Assembly: GCF_002975275.1 (NCBI RefSeq)
Contig: NZ_PCOQ01000014.1
Span: 62,001-126,000, forward strand
Direction of reading: 5' to 3'
Length of the DNA: 64,000 nucleotides
From: Achromobacter sp. MYb9
GTDB taxonomy: Bacteria; Pseudomonadota; Gammaproteobacteria; Burkholderiales; Burkholderiaceae_B
The notes below the pieces were generated by a model, which saw only the letters and a list, made by a program, of their open reading frames with translations, did not search any database and was not told the origin of the DNA. Position numbers and translations under genes: made by a program. Positions 8,376-19,572 of this stretch are shown here, in pieces (position 1 is the stretch's first letter; each line of letters opens with the position of its first letter).

Positions 8376-10300
8376 GCCAAGCCACGGCTGGTGTTCCTTC
8401 ATCGTCCGGCGCGAATCCGGGTGGCGCGTACGCGCCATCGTCGCGCGCGGCGCTCATCATGGGCGCGCTGGGCGTGGTCTACGGCGACATCGGCACCAGC
8501 CCGCTGTATACCTTGCGTGCCTGCCTGACGGGCTTGAGCGTGCATACCGACCTGGAGCCCGCGCATCTGCTTGGCGTGCTTTCCATCCTGTTCTGGATGC
8601 TGATGGTGGTGGTGTCGCTGAAGTACGTGACGTTGGTGCTGCGTGCCGACAACCGCGGCGAAGGCGGTACGCTGGCGCTGCTGGAACTGGCGGTGCGCAA
8701 TCGTGACGGCAAGATGCGCTGGGTGCTGATCGTGTTGGGGATTTTTGGCGCGGCGCTGTTCTACGGCGACAGCATGATCACGCCAGCCATCTCCGTGCTG
8801 TCCGCGCTGGAAGGCATCGGGATCGTGTCGCACACGCTGGATGCGTGGGTGGTGCCGATCGCGTTGGTGGTGCTGGTGGCGCTGTTTGCGATCCAATCGC
8901 ACGGAACGGGCGTCATGGGCAAGCTGTTCGGCCCGGTGATGCTGGTGTGGTTCGGCACGCTGGCCGCTCTGGGCGCCTGGCAGATCTGGCAGATGCCGGA
9001 GGTGCTGTCGGCATTGAACCCGATGTGGGGACTGCGCTTCATCGTCGAATTCCCATTGATCAGCTTCGTGCTGCTGGGTGCGGTGGTGCTGGCGTTGACG
9101 GGCGCCGAGGCGCTGTACGCCGACATGGGCCACTTTGGCCGCCCGGCCATCCGCAGCGCCTGGTTCAGCATGGTGCTGCCCGCGCTGACGCTGTGCTATT
9201 TCGGTCAGGGCGCGTTGCTGTTGCGCGACCCCACGGCGATCCGCAACCCGTTTTTCATGATGGCGCCCGATTGGGGCCTGGCGCCGCTGGTGGCGCTGGC
9301 CACCATCGCGACGATCGTGGCGTCCCAGGCGGTGATCTCCGGCGCCTATTCGGTGACGCGCCAGGCGGTGCAGTTGGGCTTCTGGCCGCGCATGCAGATC
9401 CTGCATACGTCGGCGGTCGAGAAAGGCCAGATCTATCTGCCGCAGGTCAATGCGCTGTTGTTGTGCGCGGTGCTGGTCCTGGTGCTGCTGTTCCGCAATT
9501 CGGACAACCTGGCGGCGGCCTACGGGTTCGCGGTGACGGGCACGATGTTGACGACGTCGGTGCTGGCGTTCGCGGTGCTGCCGCGTGGCACCACGGGCGT
9601 CAAGCGCATGCTGTGGTTCACGGTGCTGGGCCTGCTGCTGCTGTTCGACGTGCTGCTGTTTTCGGCCAACGTGTTCAAGATCCACGAGGGGGGATGGCTG
9701 CCGCTGGTGGTGGCGATCGTGGTGTTCACGCTGATGATGACGTGGCGCCGCGGCCGGCACTTGCTGTCTGATATGCAGCATCGCGACCGGCAGCCGCTCA
9801 AGGAATTCATGGAACAGCTGGAGGCGTATCCGCCGTCGCGGGTGCCCGGGACGGCAATCTTCATGACGATGAATTCGGGCAATGTGCCGCCGGCGCTGCT
9901 GCACAACCTGAAGCACAACAAGGTGCTGCACGATCATGTGCTGTTCCTGACGATCCTGGTGGCGGACGTGCCGTATATCTCGCCGGAAGAGCGTTTCGTC
10001 GTGAACAAGCTGAGCGCGTCCAGCTGGACGGCGACGATCAACTACGGATTCAAGGAAGATCCCGACGTGCCGGACGCGTTGCGGCTGGTGGCCGAGGCGT
10101 ATCCGGAATTGGACCTGGAGCCGATGCGGACGTCGTACTTCCTGTCGCGGCAGACGGTGGTGGCGGCAAGGAAGCCGGCGTTGTTGCGGTGGAGAAGGGC
10201 CGTGTTCTCGTTCATGGCGCGGAATTCGACGCGAAGCACGAAGTTCTTCAAGATTCCGGCGAATCGGGTCGTGGAGATGGGGATGCAGGTCGAGTTGTAG
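8372..10300 (+). CDS. kup: Low-affinity potassium transporter Kup
   Basis: A 642-residue KUP/HAK/KT family K+/H+ symporter. The conserved N-terminal motif GVVYGDIGTSPLYTLR is at about residues 32-47. About 12 hydrophobic segments run to roughly residue 455, followed by a cytosolic C-terminal domain of about 185 residues. The motif GGEGTLALLELA-like region near residue 100 (NRGEGGTLALLEL) is intact. The chosen ATG (8372) overlaps the kinase stop by four bases. Coupling of a constitutive-type K+ uptake gene to a two-component system is unusual. The gene ends before a shared bidirectional terminator. Confidence 0.95.
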   Translation: MSQATAGVPSSSGANPGGAYAPSSRAALIMGALGVVYGDIGTSPLYTLRACLTGLSVHTDLEPAHLLGVLSILFWMLMVVVSLKYVTLVLRADNRGEGGTLALLELAVRNRDGKMRWVLIVLGIFGAALFYGDSMITPAISVLSALEGIGIVSHTLDAWVVPIALVVLVALFAIQSHGTGVMGKLFGPVMLVWFGTLAALGAWQIWQMPEVLSALNPMWGLRFIVEFPLISFVLLGAVVLALTGAEALYADMGHFGRPAIRSAWFSMVLPALTLCYFGQGALLLRDPTAIRNPFFMMAPDWGLAPLVALATIATIVASQAVISGAYSVTRQAVQLGFWPRMQILHTSAVEKGQIYLPQVNALLLCAVLVLVLLFRNSDNLAAAYGFAVTGTMLTTSVLAFAVLPRGTTGVKRMLWFTVLGLLLLFDVLLFSANVFKIHEGGWLPLVVAIVVFTLMMTWRRGRHLLSDMQHRDRQPLKEFMEQLEAYPPSRVPGTAIFMTMNSGNVPPALLHNLKHNKVLHDHVLFLTILVADVPYISPEERFVVNKLSASSWTATINYGFKEDPDVPDALRLVAEAYPELDLEPMRTSYFLSRQTVVAARKPALLRWRRAVFSFMARNSTRSTKFFKIPANRVVEMGMQVEL

Positions 10301-10387
10301 GCTTGTTTTTTGCCGGGGCGTTGTCTTGCCTCGTGAGGTTGCGCTCGTGACCTATCCGTCAGATCTGCGATGAATGTCGCGGGCATG

Positions 10388-10424
10388 AAAAAGCCCCTCG
10401 GTTTTTGCCGAGGGGCTTTTTTTT
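10388..10424. terminator. Bidirectional terminator between kup and argG
   Basis: AAAAAGCCCCTCGG (10388-10401) pairs with CCGAGGGGCTTTTT (10408-10421) around TTTTTG. A and T tracts flank both sides, so it serves kup on the plus strand and argG on the minus strand. Confidence 0.9.
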
Positions 10425-10451
10425 GGGGCAAGAATTACTGGGGCGGAAGAA

Positions 10452-12832
<2,381 letters not shown>

Positions 12833-12850
12833 TGGATATTTAATTTATGC

Positions 12851-12870
12851 ATATCTGAAATCAAAGATAT
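12851..12870. promoter_or_regulatory. LysR-type dyad in divergent promoter
   Basis: ATATCT (12851-12856) and AGATAT (12865-12870) are perfect inverted repeats separated by 8 bases, and the dyad contains the T-N11-A core typical of LysR boxes. It lies between the divergent starts of the LysR gene and the LigI-like amidohydrolase, in an unusually AT-rich patch. Confidence 0.55.
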
Positions 12871-12901
12871 AGCATTGTTTGCCGGCCGGCAATCCGTGAC
12901 G

Positions 12902-13795
12902 ATGTCATTTTTCCAGCAGGAAACCGCCGTGCCCGATTGCCGTCCCCCGCTTGCGTCCCCTTCCCATCCGCGCCATGCGCTGCCGCCGGGCGCGTGCGAC
13001 ACGCATTGCCACATTTTTGGACCGACAGACGTGTTCCCGTATGCCGAGGGCCGCTCGTATACGCCGCCCGATGCCTCCTACGCGAAGATGGCGGCGTTGC
13101 ACGCGCATCTGGGCGTCGAGCGCGCGGTGGTGGTGCAGGCCAATTGCCACGGTTCGGATCATCGCGCCCTGCTGGACGCGCTGGCTCGAAGCGGCGGCCG
13201 CTATCGCGGGGTGGCGTTGCTGGGGGCGGACGCCACGGTGGCCAGCGTCAAGTCGTTGCATGAAGGCGGCGTGCGCGCCGCGCGGTTCAATTTCGTGCCC
13301 CATCTGGGCGGCGCGCCCGAGCCGGCGGTGTTCGACCATGTCGTGTCCCTGATCGCGCCGCTGGGTTGGCACCTGTGCCTGCATCTGGATGGCGCGATGC
13401 TGCCCGACCTGCTGCCACGTCTTCGGGCGTTGCCGCTGCCGTTCGTCGTGGACCACATGGGCCGCTTGAAGGCCGCCGACGGACTGGAATCGCCCGCGAT
13501 GCGCGCCTTGCTGAGCCTGGCCGACGTGCCGCAGGCCTGGGTGAAGGTATCGGGCATCGACCGCATCGCATCGGGCCAGCGCCCGTTCGCGGAAGGCATT
13601 CCCTTTGTCCGCGCGCTGGTCGAGGCCCTGCCGGATCGGACGTTGTGGGGCACTGACTGGCCGCACCCGAATGTGGCGGGCGACATGCCCGACGACGGCG
13701 AATTGGTGGACACGTTCTTCGAGGCGTGTCCCGATGCGGCGCTGCGCCAGCGCGTGTTGGTGGACAACCCCGCGCGGCTGTACGGATTCAACTAG
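12902..13795 (+). CDS. LigI-like amidohydrolase (2-pyrone-4,6-dicarboxylate lactonase family)
   Basis: A 297-residue TIM-barrel amidohydrolase of COG3618. The metal-site motif DTHCHIFGP (residues 33-41), the following FPYAEGRSYTPPDA, and the C-terminal GTDWPHPN closely resemble 2-pyrone-4,6-dicarboxylate hydrolase, which opens the lactone in lignin-aromatic degradation. The ATG at 12902 has no strong Shine-Dalgarno but is the first one after the promoter dyad. It leads an operon with a Bug binding protein, a carboxymuconolactone decarboxylase-like protein, a dimeric-barrel protein and an alpha/beta-hydrolase-fold protein. Exact substrate is inferred, not shown. Confidence 0.82.
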   Translation: MSFFQQETAVPDCRPPLASPSHPRHALPPGACDTHCHIFGPTDVFPYAEGRSYTPPDASYAKMAALHAHLGVERAVVVQANCHGSDHRALLDALARSGGRYRGVALLGADATVASVKSLHEGGVRAARFNFVPHLGGAPEPAVFDHVVSLIAPLGWHLCLHLDGAMLPDLLPRLRALPLPFVVDHMGRLKAADGLESPAMRALLSLADVPQAWVKVSGIDRIASGQRPFAEGIPFVRALVEALPDRTLWGTDWPHPNVAGDMPDDGELVDTFFEACPDAALRQRVLVDNPARLYGFN

Positions 13796-13859
13796 ACGGC
13801 AGGCCCGCCCCTTCCGGGGGCCGGGCACAAAAGAACATTCCATTCAACGAGGAGACACC

Positions 13860-14813
13860 ATGTTCAATAAGATTCTCTCGGCCACGGTGCTGAGTCTGGC
13901 CGCGTTCGGCGCGGCGCATGCCGACGGCCCCGTTCGCCTGATCATCGCGTTCCCGCCCGGCGGTCCGGTGGACCTGGTGGGGCGCGTGCTGGCCGAGCAA
14001 CTGGGCAAAGAACTCAAGCAGCAGGTCATCGTAGAGAACAAGGCGGGCGCCAATGGCAATATCGCCGCGGCGTACGTGGCCAAGGCGCCCGGCGACGGCT
14101 CGGTGCTGTTCCTGACCAGCGTCGGCGCGGTCGCCATCAGTCCGGCGCTGTACAAGGACCTGCCGTACGATCCGGTGCGCGATTTCGCGCCGGTGTCCAA
14201 AGTCGTGAACAACGCCACGGTGTTCGTGGTGAATCCCTCCAATCCGGCCACGAATGCCGCCGATTTCGTGAAGGCGTCGCAGGCCGCCAAGCAGTCGGTG
14301 GCGATCGGGTCGTCGGGGATCGGCAGCATTCCGCACCTGACGATGGAGATGTTCGCCGATGCCAGCAAAGCCAACGTGCTGCACGTGCCATACAAAGGCG
14401 CGGCGCCCGTCATCAACGACGTGATGGGCAACCAGGTGGCCGGGTTCTTCGGCGACGTGCCGGGCCTGATCGGCCATATCCAGGGCGGCAAGCTCAAGCC
14501 GCTTGGCATCGCCGCGCCCGCGCGTCACCCGCTGCTGCCGGACGTGAAGACGCTGGCCGAACAGGGCATCGCGGGCGTGGAATCGAATAACTGGTATGGG
14601 ATCGTGGCGCCGTCGTCTACGCCGGCGGCGACGGTGGACAAGCTGAACCAGGCGGTGCGCGCCGCGTTGGGCAACGAGGCCGTGCGCGCCAAGCTGGAGA
14701 AGTTCGGCGCGCAGGCCGCGCCCAGCTCGCCCCAGGAACTGGCCGCGCTGATCGCCTCCGACCGCGCCAAGTGGACCGCGCTGATCCAGCGCAAGAACAT
14801 CCGTCCGGAGTGA
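13860..14813 (+). CDS. Bug/TctC-family periplasmic substrate-binding protein
   Basis: A 317-residue tripartite tricarboxylate transporter receptor (Bug family). A signal peptide occupies about residues 1-21 (cleavage after AHA). The family motifs FPPGGPVDLVGR and AGANGNIAAAYVAKAPGDG are clear. GAGGAG stands 6 bases before the ATG. Bug proteins bind carboxylates in the periplasm. No TctA/TctB membrane subunits are nearby, which is common for the expanded Bug families of Bordetella and Achromobacter. It probably captures the substrate of the LigI-like pathway. Confidence 0.92.
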   Translation: MFNKILSATVLSLAAFGAAHADGPVRLIIAFPPGGPVDLVGRVLAEQLGKELKQQVIVENKAGANGNIAAAYVAKAPGDGSVLFLTSVGAVAISPALYKDLPYDPVRDFAPVSKVVNNATVFVVNPSNPATNAADFVKASQAAKQSVAIGSSGIGSIPHLTMEMFADASKANVLHVPYKGAAPVINDVMGNQVAGFFGDVPGLIGHIQGGKLKPLGIAAPARHPLLPDVKTLAEQGIAGVESNNWYGIVAPSSTPAATVDKLNQAVRAALGNEAVRAKLEKFGAQAAPSSPQELAALIASDRAKWTALIQRKNIRPE

Positions 14814-14815
14814 GC

Positions 14816-15346
14816 ATGAGTGCAAGCCGAGTCACCCCCGTGGTTCCGGGTACCCGCCAGGAACTGGCTGCGATCGAGGCGCGCATCAGCGCTGCGCGCG
14901 GCCGGATTTCGCCGCTGTACCAGGTGCTGCTGAATAGCCCGGCCGTCGTGGATGGCTGGGAAGCCATGCTGACCGCCATTCGCCAGAAGACGTCGTTGTC
15001 GCCGCGTTTGCGTGAACTCATCATCCTGCGCGTGGCGACCTTGAACAACGCGCCTTACGAATTTGACGCGCATGTGCCGCACGCCTTGGCCGGCGGCATG
15101 CCGCAAGACGTGATCGACGCGTTGCGGTCCAACCCGGCCCCCCAGGACGTGAAAGGGCTGGCTCCCGGCGAAGCCGAGGTGCTGGCGCTGACCGACGCCA
15201 TGACGCGCGACATCGAGGTGCCCGACGCGGTGTTCGCGCCCGTGCGCGCACGCTACGATGATGCGCAACTGGTCGAGCTGGCCGCCACGGTGGGCGCCTA
15301 CAACATGGTGTCGCGCTTTCTTGTGGCGCTACGCGTCGGCCATTGA
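14816..15346 (+). CDS. Carboxymuconolactone decarboxylase-family protein
   Basis: A 176-residue AhpD/CMD-like all-alpha protein of COG2128. The conserved region LRELIILRVATLNNAPYEFDAH (about residues 61-83) keeps the E-F-D-x-H pattern. It lacks the CxxC of true AhpD peroxidases, so a decarboxylase or isomerase role is more likely. It starts 2 bp after the Bug gene. In context it may act on a lactone intermediate next to the LigI-like enzyme. Confidence 0.85.
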   Translation: MSASRVTPVVPGTRQELAAIEARISAARGRISPLYQVLLNSPAVVDGWEAMLTAIRQKTSLSPRLRELIILRVATLNNAPYEFDAHVPHALAGGMPQDVIDALRSNPAPQDVKGLAPGEAEVLALTDAMTRDIEVPDAVFAPVRARYDDAQLVELAATVGAYNMVSRFLVALRVGH

Positions 15347-15358
15347 AAGGAGAAGACA

Positions 15359-15922
15359 GTGCAGGAAACCCTATTGCTGGTGTCGCTGGGCGAACGCTTT
15401 GACAACGCCCGCGCGGCCGACATGGCACAGCGCCTGACGGCCGGGCTGGACGGCGTGGGCGTCAGCGCCTTTGCCGCCGTTGAAGAGGCCGACACGTATG
15501 TGTACCTGCGCGGCGCGGGCCACGCGCTGGCCGAAATCCAGGCCCGTCTGGCCGAGAGTTTTCCCGGCGCCCGCGCACGCGTGTTGCATCAAACGCTGGA
15601 CCTGCCGGGGGCTTCGGCCGGCCAGGACGCGCCATGGCACTACATCGTGGAAACCGATGTGCTGCCCGGGGCCGAGCAGGACCTGAACGCCTGGTATGAC
15701 CGGGAGCATCTGCCCGGGCTGGCGTCCGTGCCCGGCACGGTGCGCGCGATGCGATTCGAATGCCGCGATGAATCGCCGCGATACCTGGCCTGCTACGACT
15801 TGCACACCCGCGACACCTTCGGCAGCCCGCCGTGGCTGGCCGTGCGCGCCACCGACTGGAGCAGCCGCGTGCGGCCTTCGTTTCGCAATTCCCGCCGCAC
15901 GATGTTCAAGAAAATCCTGTGA
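15359..15922 (+). CDS. Dimeric alpha/beta-barrel protein, DUF4286/EthD-like
   Basis: A 187-residue protein of the ferredoxin-like dimeric alpha-beta barrel kind. The C-terminal half (about 95-185) has ETDVLPGAEQDLNAWYDREHLPGLASVPG, typical of EthD/DUF4286-like proteins, and the N-terminal half looks like a divergent second copy. It starts with GTG, supported by GAAAGGAGA 6-8 bases upstream. Such proteins often bind or tautomerise small ring compounds. No function is established, but its place inside the LigI-like operon suggests an auxiliary catabolic role. Confidence 0.7.
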   Translation: MQETLLLVSLGERFDNARAADMAQRLTAGLDGVGVSAFAAVEEADTYVYLRGAGHALAEIQARLAESFPGARARVLHQTLDLPGASAGQDAPWHYIVETDVLPGAEQDLNAWYDREHLPGLASVPGTVRAMRFECRDESPRYLACYDLHTRDTFGSPPWLAVRATDWSSRVRPSFRNSRRTMFKKIL

Positions 15923-15959
15923 CGGCGGGCCGGCGATGGGCCGGCAAGGAGGCATGATG

Positions 15960-16808
15960 ATGGTGAAAAAACTGCTGACCGGGCTGACGATCACGTGCGC
16001 GGTCGTGGCATCAGGTTCGGTGCTGGCCGATACGCCCAAACGCGTCAACGTGCTGGTGGGCAACGGTGCGTCGATCGAGGTGCTGGACCAGGGGCAGGGG
16101 CCCGCGCTGGTGCTGCTGCCGTCGCGGGGACGCGGCGCGCAGGATTTCGACGAACTGGCCGAACGCTTCGTGCAAGCCGGCTATCGCGTGCTGCGTCCGC
16201 AGCCGCGCGGCATCGGCGGCAGTACCGGACCGATGTCGGGCATCACGCTGCATGATCTGGCGGACGACCAGGCCGCCGTGATCCGCAACGTGGCGCGCCA
16301 GCCGGTGGTGATGGTCGGCCACGCGTTCGGCAACTGGGTGGCCCGCGCCACGGGCGTCGACTACCCGGAGCTGGTGCGCGGGGTCGTGATCGTGGCGGCG
16401 GCGGCCAAGCAATATCCCAAAGGCTTGAGCGAACACGTGGACCGCAGCGCCGAACTGTCGTTGCCCGACGCCGAACGCCTGAAGTCGATCCAGTACGCGT
16501 TCTTCGCGCCCGGCAACGACGCGCGGGTCTGGTTGAACGGCTGGTATCCCGACGTCAGCGAAAGCCAGCGTCTGGCCGGCAAGGCAACGCGTCAAGCGGA
16601 CTGGTGGTCGGGCGGCGCCAAACCGCTGCTGGACCTGCAAGCAGAATTGGATCTGTTCAAGCCGCCCACCACGCGCAACGAAATCCGCGACGAATTCGGT
16701 GATCGCGTGTCGCTTGTCGTGATTCCCGGGGCAGGGCACGCGCTGGTGCCCGAAAAACCGCAGGCCGTGGTGGACGCCATCGCCGCCTGGGAACGCACGT
16801 TGCGTTGA
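15960..16808 (+). CDS. Exported alpha/beta-hydrolase-fold protein with Ala at the nucleophile
   Basis: A 282-residue alpha/beta-hydrolase-fold protein with a signal peptide (about 1-23, ending SVLA). Family landmarks include the oxyanion region LLPSRGRGAQDF and the C-terminal histidine in GAGHALVPEKP (H260). The nucleophile elbow reads GHAFGN instead of GxSxG, so residue 122 is Ala and the usual serine hydrolase chemistry is not available. AAGGAGG lies 7 bases before the ATG at 15960; ATGs at 15954 and 15957 are alternatives. It is the last gene of the LigI-like operon and ends in a strong terminator. It may be a binding protein or use other chemistry. Confidence 0.8.
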   Translation: MVKKLLTGLTITCAVVASGSVLADTPKRVNVLVGNGASIEVLDQGQGPALVLLPSRGRGAQDFDELAERFVQAGYRVLRPQPRGIGGSTGPMSGITLHDLADDQAAVIRNVARQPVVMVGHAFGNWVARATGVDYPELVRGVVIVAAAAKQYPKGLSEHVDRSAELSLPDAERLKSIQYAFFAPGNDARVWLNGWYPDVSESQRLAGKATRQADWWSGGAKPLLDLQAELDLFKPPTTRNEIRDEFGDRVSLVVIPGAGHALVPEKPQAVVDAIAAWERTLR

Positions 16809-16864
16809 TCGCGGCGCCTTCGAAAGGGGGGCGATCGCGGACGCCCAGCCGCGGCGCTTCAAGC

Positions 16865-16904
16865 AAAAGGGCCCGGATATCTCAAGATATCCGGGCCCTT
16901 TTTG
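16865..16904. terminator. Bidirectional terminator between hydrolase and argF
   Basis: An 18-base arm beginning AAAAGGGCCCGG (16865-16882) is complementary to 16885-16902, with A and T tracts at the ends. It serves the LigI-like operon and the convergent argD-argF operon. Confidence 0.9.
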
Positions 16905-16917
16905 GTTGCCTGCAGGC

Positions 16918-17859
16918 TTACTTGATCTGGCCCAGCAGCAGGAATTCCATCAGCGCCTTTTGCACGTGCAGGCGGTTTTCGGCTTCGTCCCAGACCACGC
17001 TTTGCGGGCCGTCGATGACTTCACCGGTGACTTCCTCGCCGCGGTGGGCAGGCAGGCAGTGCATGAAGACGGCTTCGGCGTCGGCCGCGGCCATCATTTC
17101 GGCATCCACGCACCAGTCGGCGAATGCGGCGCGGCGTTCGTCGTTTTCGGCTTCGTAGCCCATGCTGGTCCAGACGTCCGTCGTGACCAGGTGCGCGCCT
17201 TGGCAAGCCTCCATGGGGTCCTTGAATTGGCGCAGGACGTTGGGCGACGGCGTGCCGATGCGCGCGGCTTCAAGTTCGTAGCCGGCGGGCGTGGACACGT
17301 GCAGCGTGAAGCCCAGCATTTCGGCGGCGTGCAGCCACGTGTAGGCCATGTTGTTGGCGTCGCCCACCCAGGCCACCGTCTTGCCGGCGATGGGCCCGCG
17401 ATGCTCGATGTAGGTGAAGATGTCCGCCAGGATCTGGCAGGGGTGGAACTCGTTGGTCAGGCCGTTGATGACCGGCACGCGCGAGTGCGACGCGAAGCGT
17501 TCGATGCGGGTCTGCTCGAACGTGCGGATCATGACGATGTCGACCATGCGCGAAATGACGCGCGCGGTGTCTTCGATGGGCTCGGAACGGCCCAGCTGGG
17601 AATCGTTCGAGGTCAGGTTGATGACCGAGCCGCCCATCTGGTACATGCCCGCTTCGAACGACACGCGGGTGCGGGTGCTGGCTTTTTCGAACACCATCGC
17701 CAGCGTGCGGTCGTGCAGCGGCATGTGGGGTTCGTAGCGTTTGAATTTTTCTTTGATCAGACGCGCGCGGTCCAGCACATACGCGATCTCGGCGGACGAA
17801 AAGTCCTTGAACTGGAGAAAATGCCGCAACGGGCCGTTTTGAGTCGTGGGAGGAGTCAT
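16918..17859 (-). CDS. argF: Ornithine carbamoyltransferase
   Basis: A 313-residue ornithine carbamoyltransferase. It makes citrulline from ornithine and carbamoyl phosphate. The carbamoyl phosphate motif STRTRVSF, the HPCQ motif (EFHPCQILAD) and the ornithine-binding HCLPAHRGEEV are all present. The start at 17859 gives MTPPTTQNGPLRHFLQF; an in-frame ATG at 17877 (six residues more) overlaps the argD stop as ATGA and is a real alternative, since the overlap suggests coupling. It is second in argD-argF. Confidence 0.95.
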   Translation of the reverse strand: MTPPTTQNGPLRHFLQFKDFSSAEIAYVLDRARLIKEKFKRYEPHMPLHDRTLAMVFEKASTRTRVSFEAGMYQMGGSVINLTSNDSQLGRSEPIEDTARVISRMVDIVMIRTFEQTRIERFASHSRVPVINGLTNEFHPCQILADIFTYIEHRGPIAGKTVAWVGDANNMAYTWLHAAEMLGFTLHVSTPAGYELEAARIGTPSPNVLRQFKDPMEACQGAHLVTTDVWTSMGYEAENDERRAAFADWCVDAEMMAAADAEAVFMHCLPAHRGEEVTGEVIDGPQSVVWDEAENRLHVQKALMEFLLLGQIK

Positions 17860-17873
17860 GGTGATGTCGCAGG

Positions 17874-19091
17874 TCATTGGACCCGGCCGGGCTCGTGGCC
17901 CGGGCGGGAATGGGATGTTTCGGCCAGGAATTGTTGGATGAGCGGGACCAGTGTGCTGACGATCTGGTCTGCCTCTTGCTTGTTCAGGATCAAAGGCGGC
18001 AGCATGCGGATGACGCGGTCGCGCGTGACGTTGATGAGCAGGCCGGCCGCCAGCGCGCGCGCGGCCAGAACGCCGCAGGGACGCGCCAGCTCGATGCCCA
18101 GCATCAGGCCGCGACCGCGAACCTCGGCGACGCCATCGGTGCCGGCCAGGGCTTGTTGCAGCGCGTCTTTCAGGTATGCGCCCACGGTATGGGCGTTGTC
18201 CAGCAGACGCTCGGATTCCAGGGCGTCCAGCACGGCCAGGCCGGCCGCGCACACCAGCGGGCCGCCGCCGAACGTGGTGCCGTGGCTGCCCGGGGTGAAA
18301 ACGCCCGCGGCAGGGCCTGCGGCCAGCATCGCGCCAATCGGCACGCCGCCCGCCAGGCCCTTGGCCAGCGTCATGACGTCGGGCGTGATGTCCGCCCACT
18401 GGTGGGCGAACCACTTGCCCGTGCGGCCGATGCCGGATTGCACTTCGTCGATCATCAGCAGCCAGCCGCGCTCGGTGCACAGGCGGCGCACTTCCTGCAG
18501 GTAGGCGATGTCGGACGGACGGATGCCGCCTTCGCCTTGCAACACTTCCAGCAGCACCGCCGCGGTACGCGGTTCGGCGTCGCCGGCGGCGCGCACGGCA
18601 TCGATGTCGTTGTAGGCGACCTGGATGAAGCCGGTCGGCAGCGGTTCGAAGCCCTTGCGCGCCTTGTCGCTGCCGGTGGCCGCCAGCGTGGCCAGCGTGC
18701 GGCCATGCCAGGACGAATCCATGGTGATGATGTGGGCGTGCTTGTTGCCGCGCTGGTAAGCGTAATAGCGCGCCAGCTTGATCGCCGCTTCATTGGCTTC
18801 CGAGCCGCTGTTGTTGAAGGCGACTTCCTGCATCCCGGACAACGCCGTCAGGCGCGCGGCAAGCGCCGCCTGTTGCGGCACTTCATAGATGTTCGAGGTA
18901 TGGATGACGCGCGCGGCCTGCTCGCTGATGGCGGCGACAAGCTTCGGGTGGGCATGGCCCAGGCACGACACGCCGATGCCGGCCAGCGCATCGAGGTACT
19001 TGCGGCCGTCGGCATCCCACAACCAGACCCCCTGGCCGTGCGTGAACGCAACCGGCAGGCGGGAATAGATATTGGCCAGAGGCGAGGTCAT
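17874..19091 (-). CDS. argD: Acetylornithine/succinylornithine aminotransferase family protein
   Basis: A 405-residue class III PLP aminotransferase that fits ArgD, transferring an amino group between acetylornithine and glutamate. The PLP lysine is in MTLAKGLAGGVPIG; the residues NNSGSEANEAAIK and IDEVQSGIGRTG are conserved. AGGAGG lies 8 bases before the chosen ATG. It is upstream of and overlaps the argF start region. Paralogous aminotransferases exist, but the argF linkage supports arginine synthesis. A GTTTCTT/AAGAAAC palindrome lies about 50 bp upstream. Confidence 0.93.
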   Translation of the reverse strand: MTSPLANIYSRLPVAFTHGQGVWLWDADGRKYLDALAGIGVSCLGHAHPKLVAAISEQAARVIHTSNIYEVPQQAALAARLTALSGMQEVAFNNSGSEANEAAIKLARYYAYQRGNKHAHIITMDSSWHGRTLATLAATGSDKARKGFEPLPTGFIQVAYNDIDAVRAAGDAEPRTAAVLLEVLQGEGGIRPSDIAYLQEVRRLCTERGWLLMIDEVQSGIGRTGKWFAHQWADITPDVMTLAKGLAGGVPIGAMLAAGPAAGVFTPGSHGTTFGGGPLVCAAGLAVLDALESERLLDNAHTVGAYLKDALQQALAGTDGVAEVRGRGLMLGIELARPCGVLAARALAAGLLINVTRDRVIRMLPPLILNKQEADQIVSTLVPLIQQFLAETSHSRPGHEPGRVQ

Positions 19092-19141
19092 TGCGGATCC
19101 TCCTGGGGGATTACCAAAAATGCCGGCCCTTTTTTTGGGGT

Positions 19142-19157
19142 GTTTCTTGTAAGAAAC
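19142..19157. promoter_or_regulatory. Palindrome upstream of argD
   Basis: GTTTCTTGTAAGAAAC is a 7-2-7 perfect inverted repeat between argD and the DUF3579 gene, which are divergent. It may be an operator for argD-argF, for example for an arginine-responsive regulator, but no regulator is identified. Confidence 0.35.
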
Positions 19158-19270
19158 GCCATTTGGAAGAGGGCAAAGGATCAATCATATACAATTCGCG
19201 GCGCAGGGCGCATGTTTGATCACGCCGAAGATCCGGCTTTCGTGAAAGGCGCGCTGTAGTGAAAGAACTC

Positions 19271-19561
19271 ATGGCAACTCGCGTCAGACAATTCGTAATT
19301 CATGGCGTTACCGAAAGCGGTAGCCGATTCCGCCCCAGCGATTGGGCGGAACGGCTCGCCGGCGTAATGGCACAGTTCCGGCCCGCCGGCTGTGCCGGTA
19401 ACCACCTCACTTATTCGCCCTATGTGCTGCCCGTCGTCATCGACGGCGTGCGCGGAATCGTGGTCGACCTGCGTTTGCGCGACCTGGAACCGCTGGCGTA
19501 CAAGTTCGTGGTGGATTTCGCTCGCGACAACAACCTCAAGACGGAAGAACGCGAAATCTAG
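19271..19561 (+). CDS. DUF3579 family protein
   Basis: A 96-residue protein of unknown function matching DUF3579, which occurs mainly in betaproteobacteria. It has no signal peptide or membrane segment. Conserved stretches are FVIHGVTESGSRFRPSDWAERL and YVLPVVIDGVRGIVVDLRLRD. The ATG at 19271 is chosen; a GTG at 19259 would add four residues and has GAAAGG upstream. It is divergent from argD and ends in a hairpin terminator. No role can be assigned. Confidence 0.82.
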   Translation: MATRVRQFVIHGVTESGSRFRPSDWAERLAGVMAQFRPAGCAGNHLTYSPYVLPVVIDGVRGIVVDLRLRDLEPLAYKFVVDFARDNNLKTEEREI

Positions 19562-19572
19562 GCCCCAGAACC

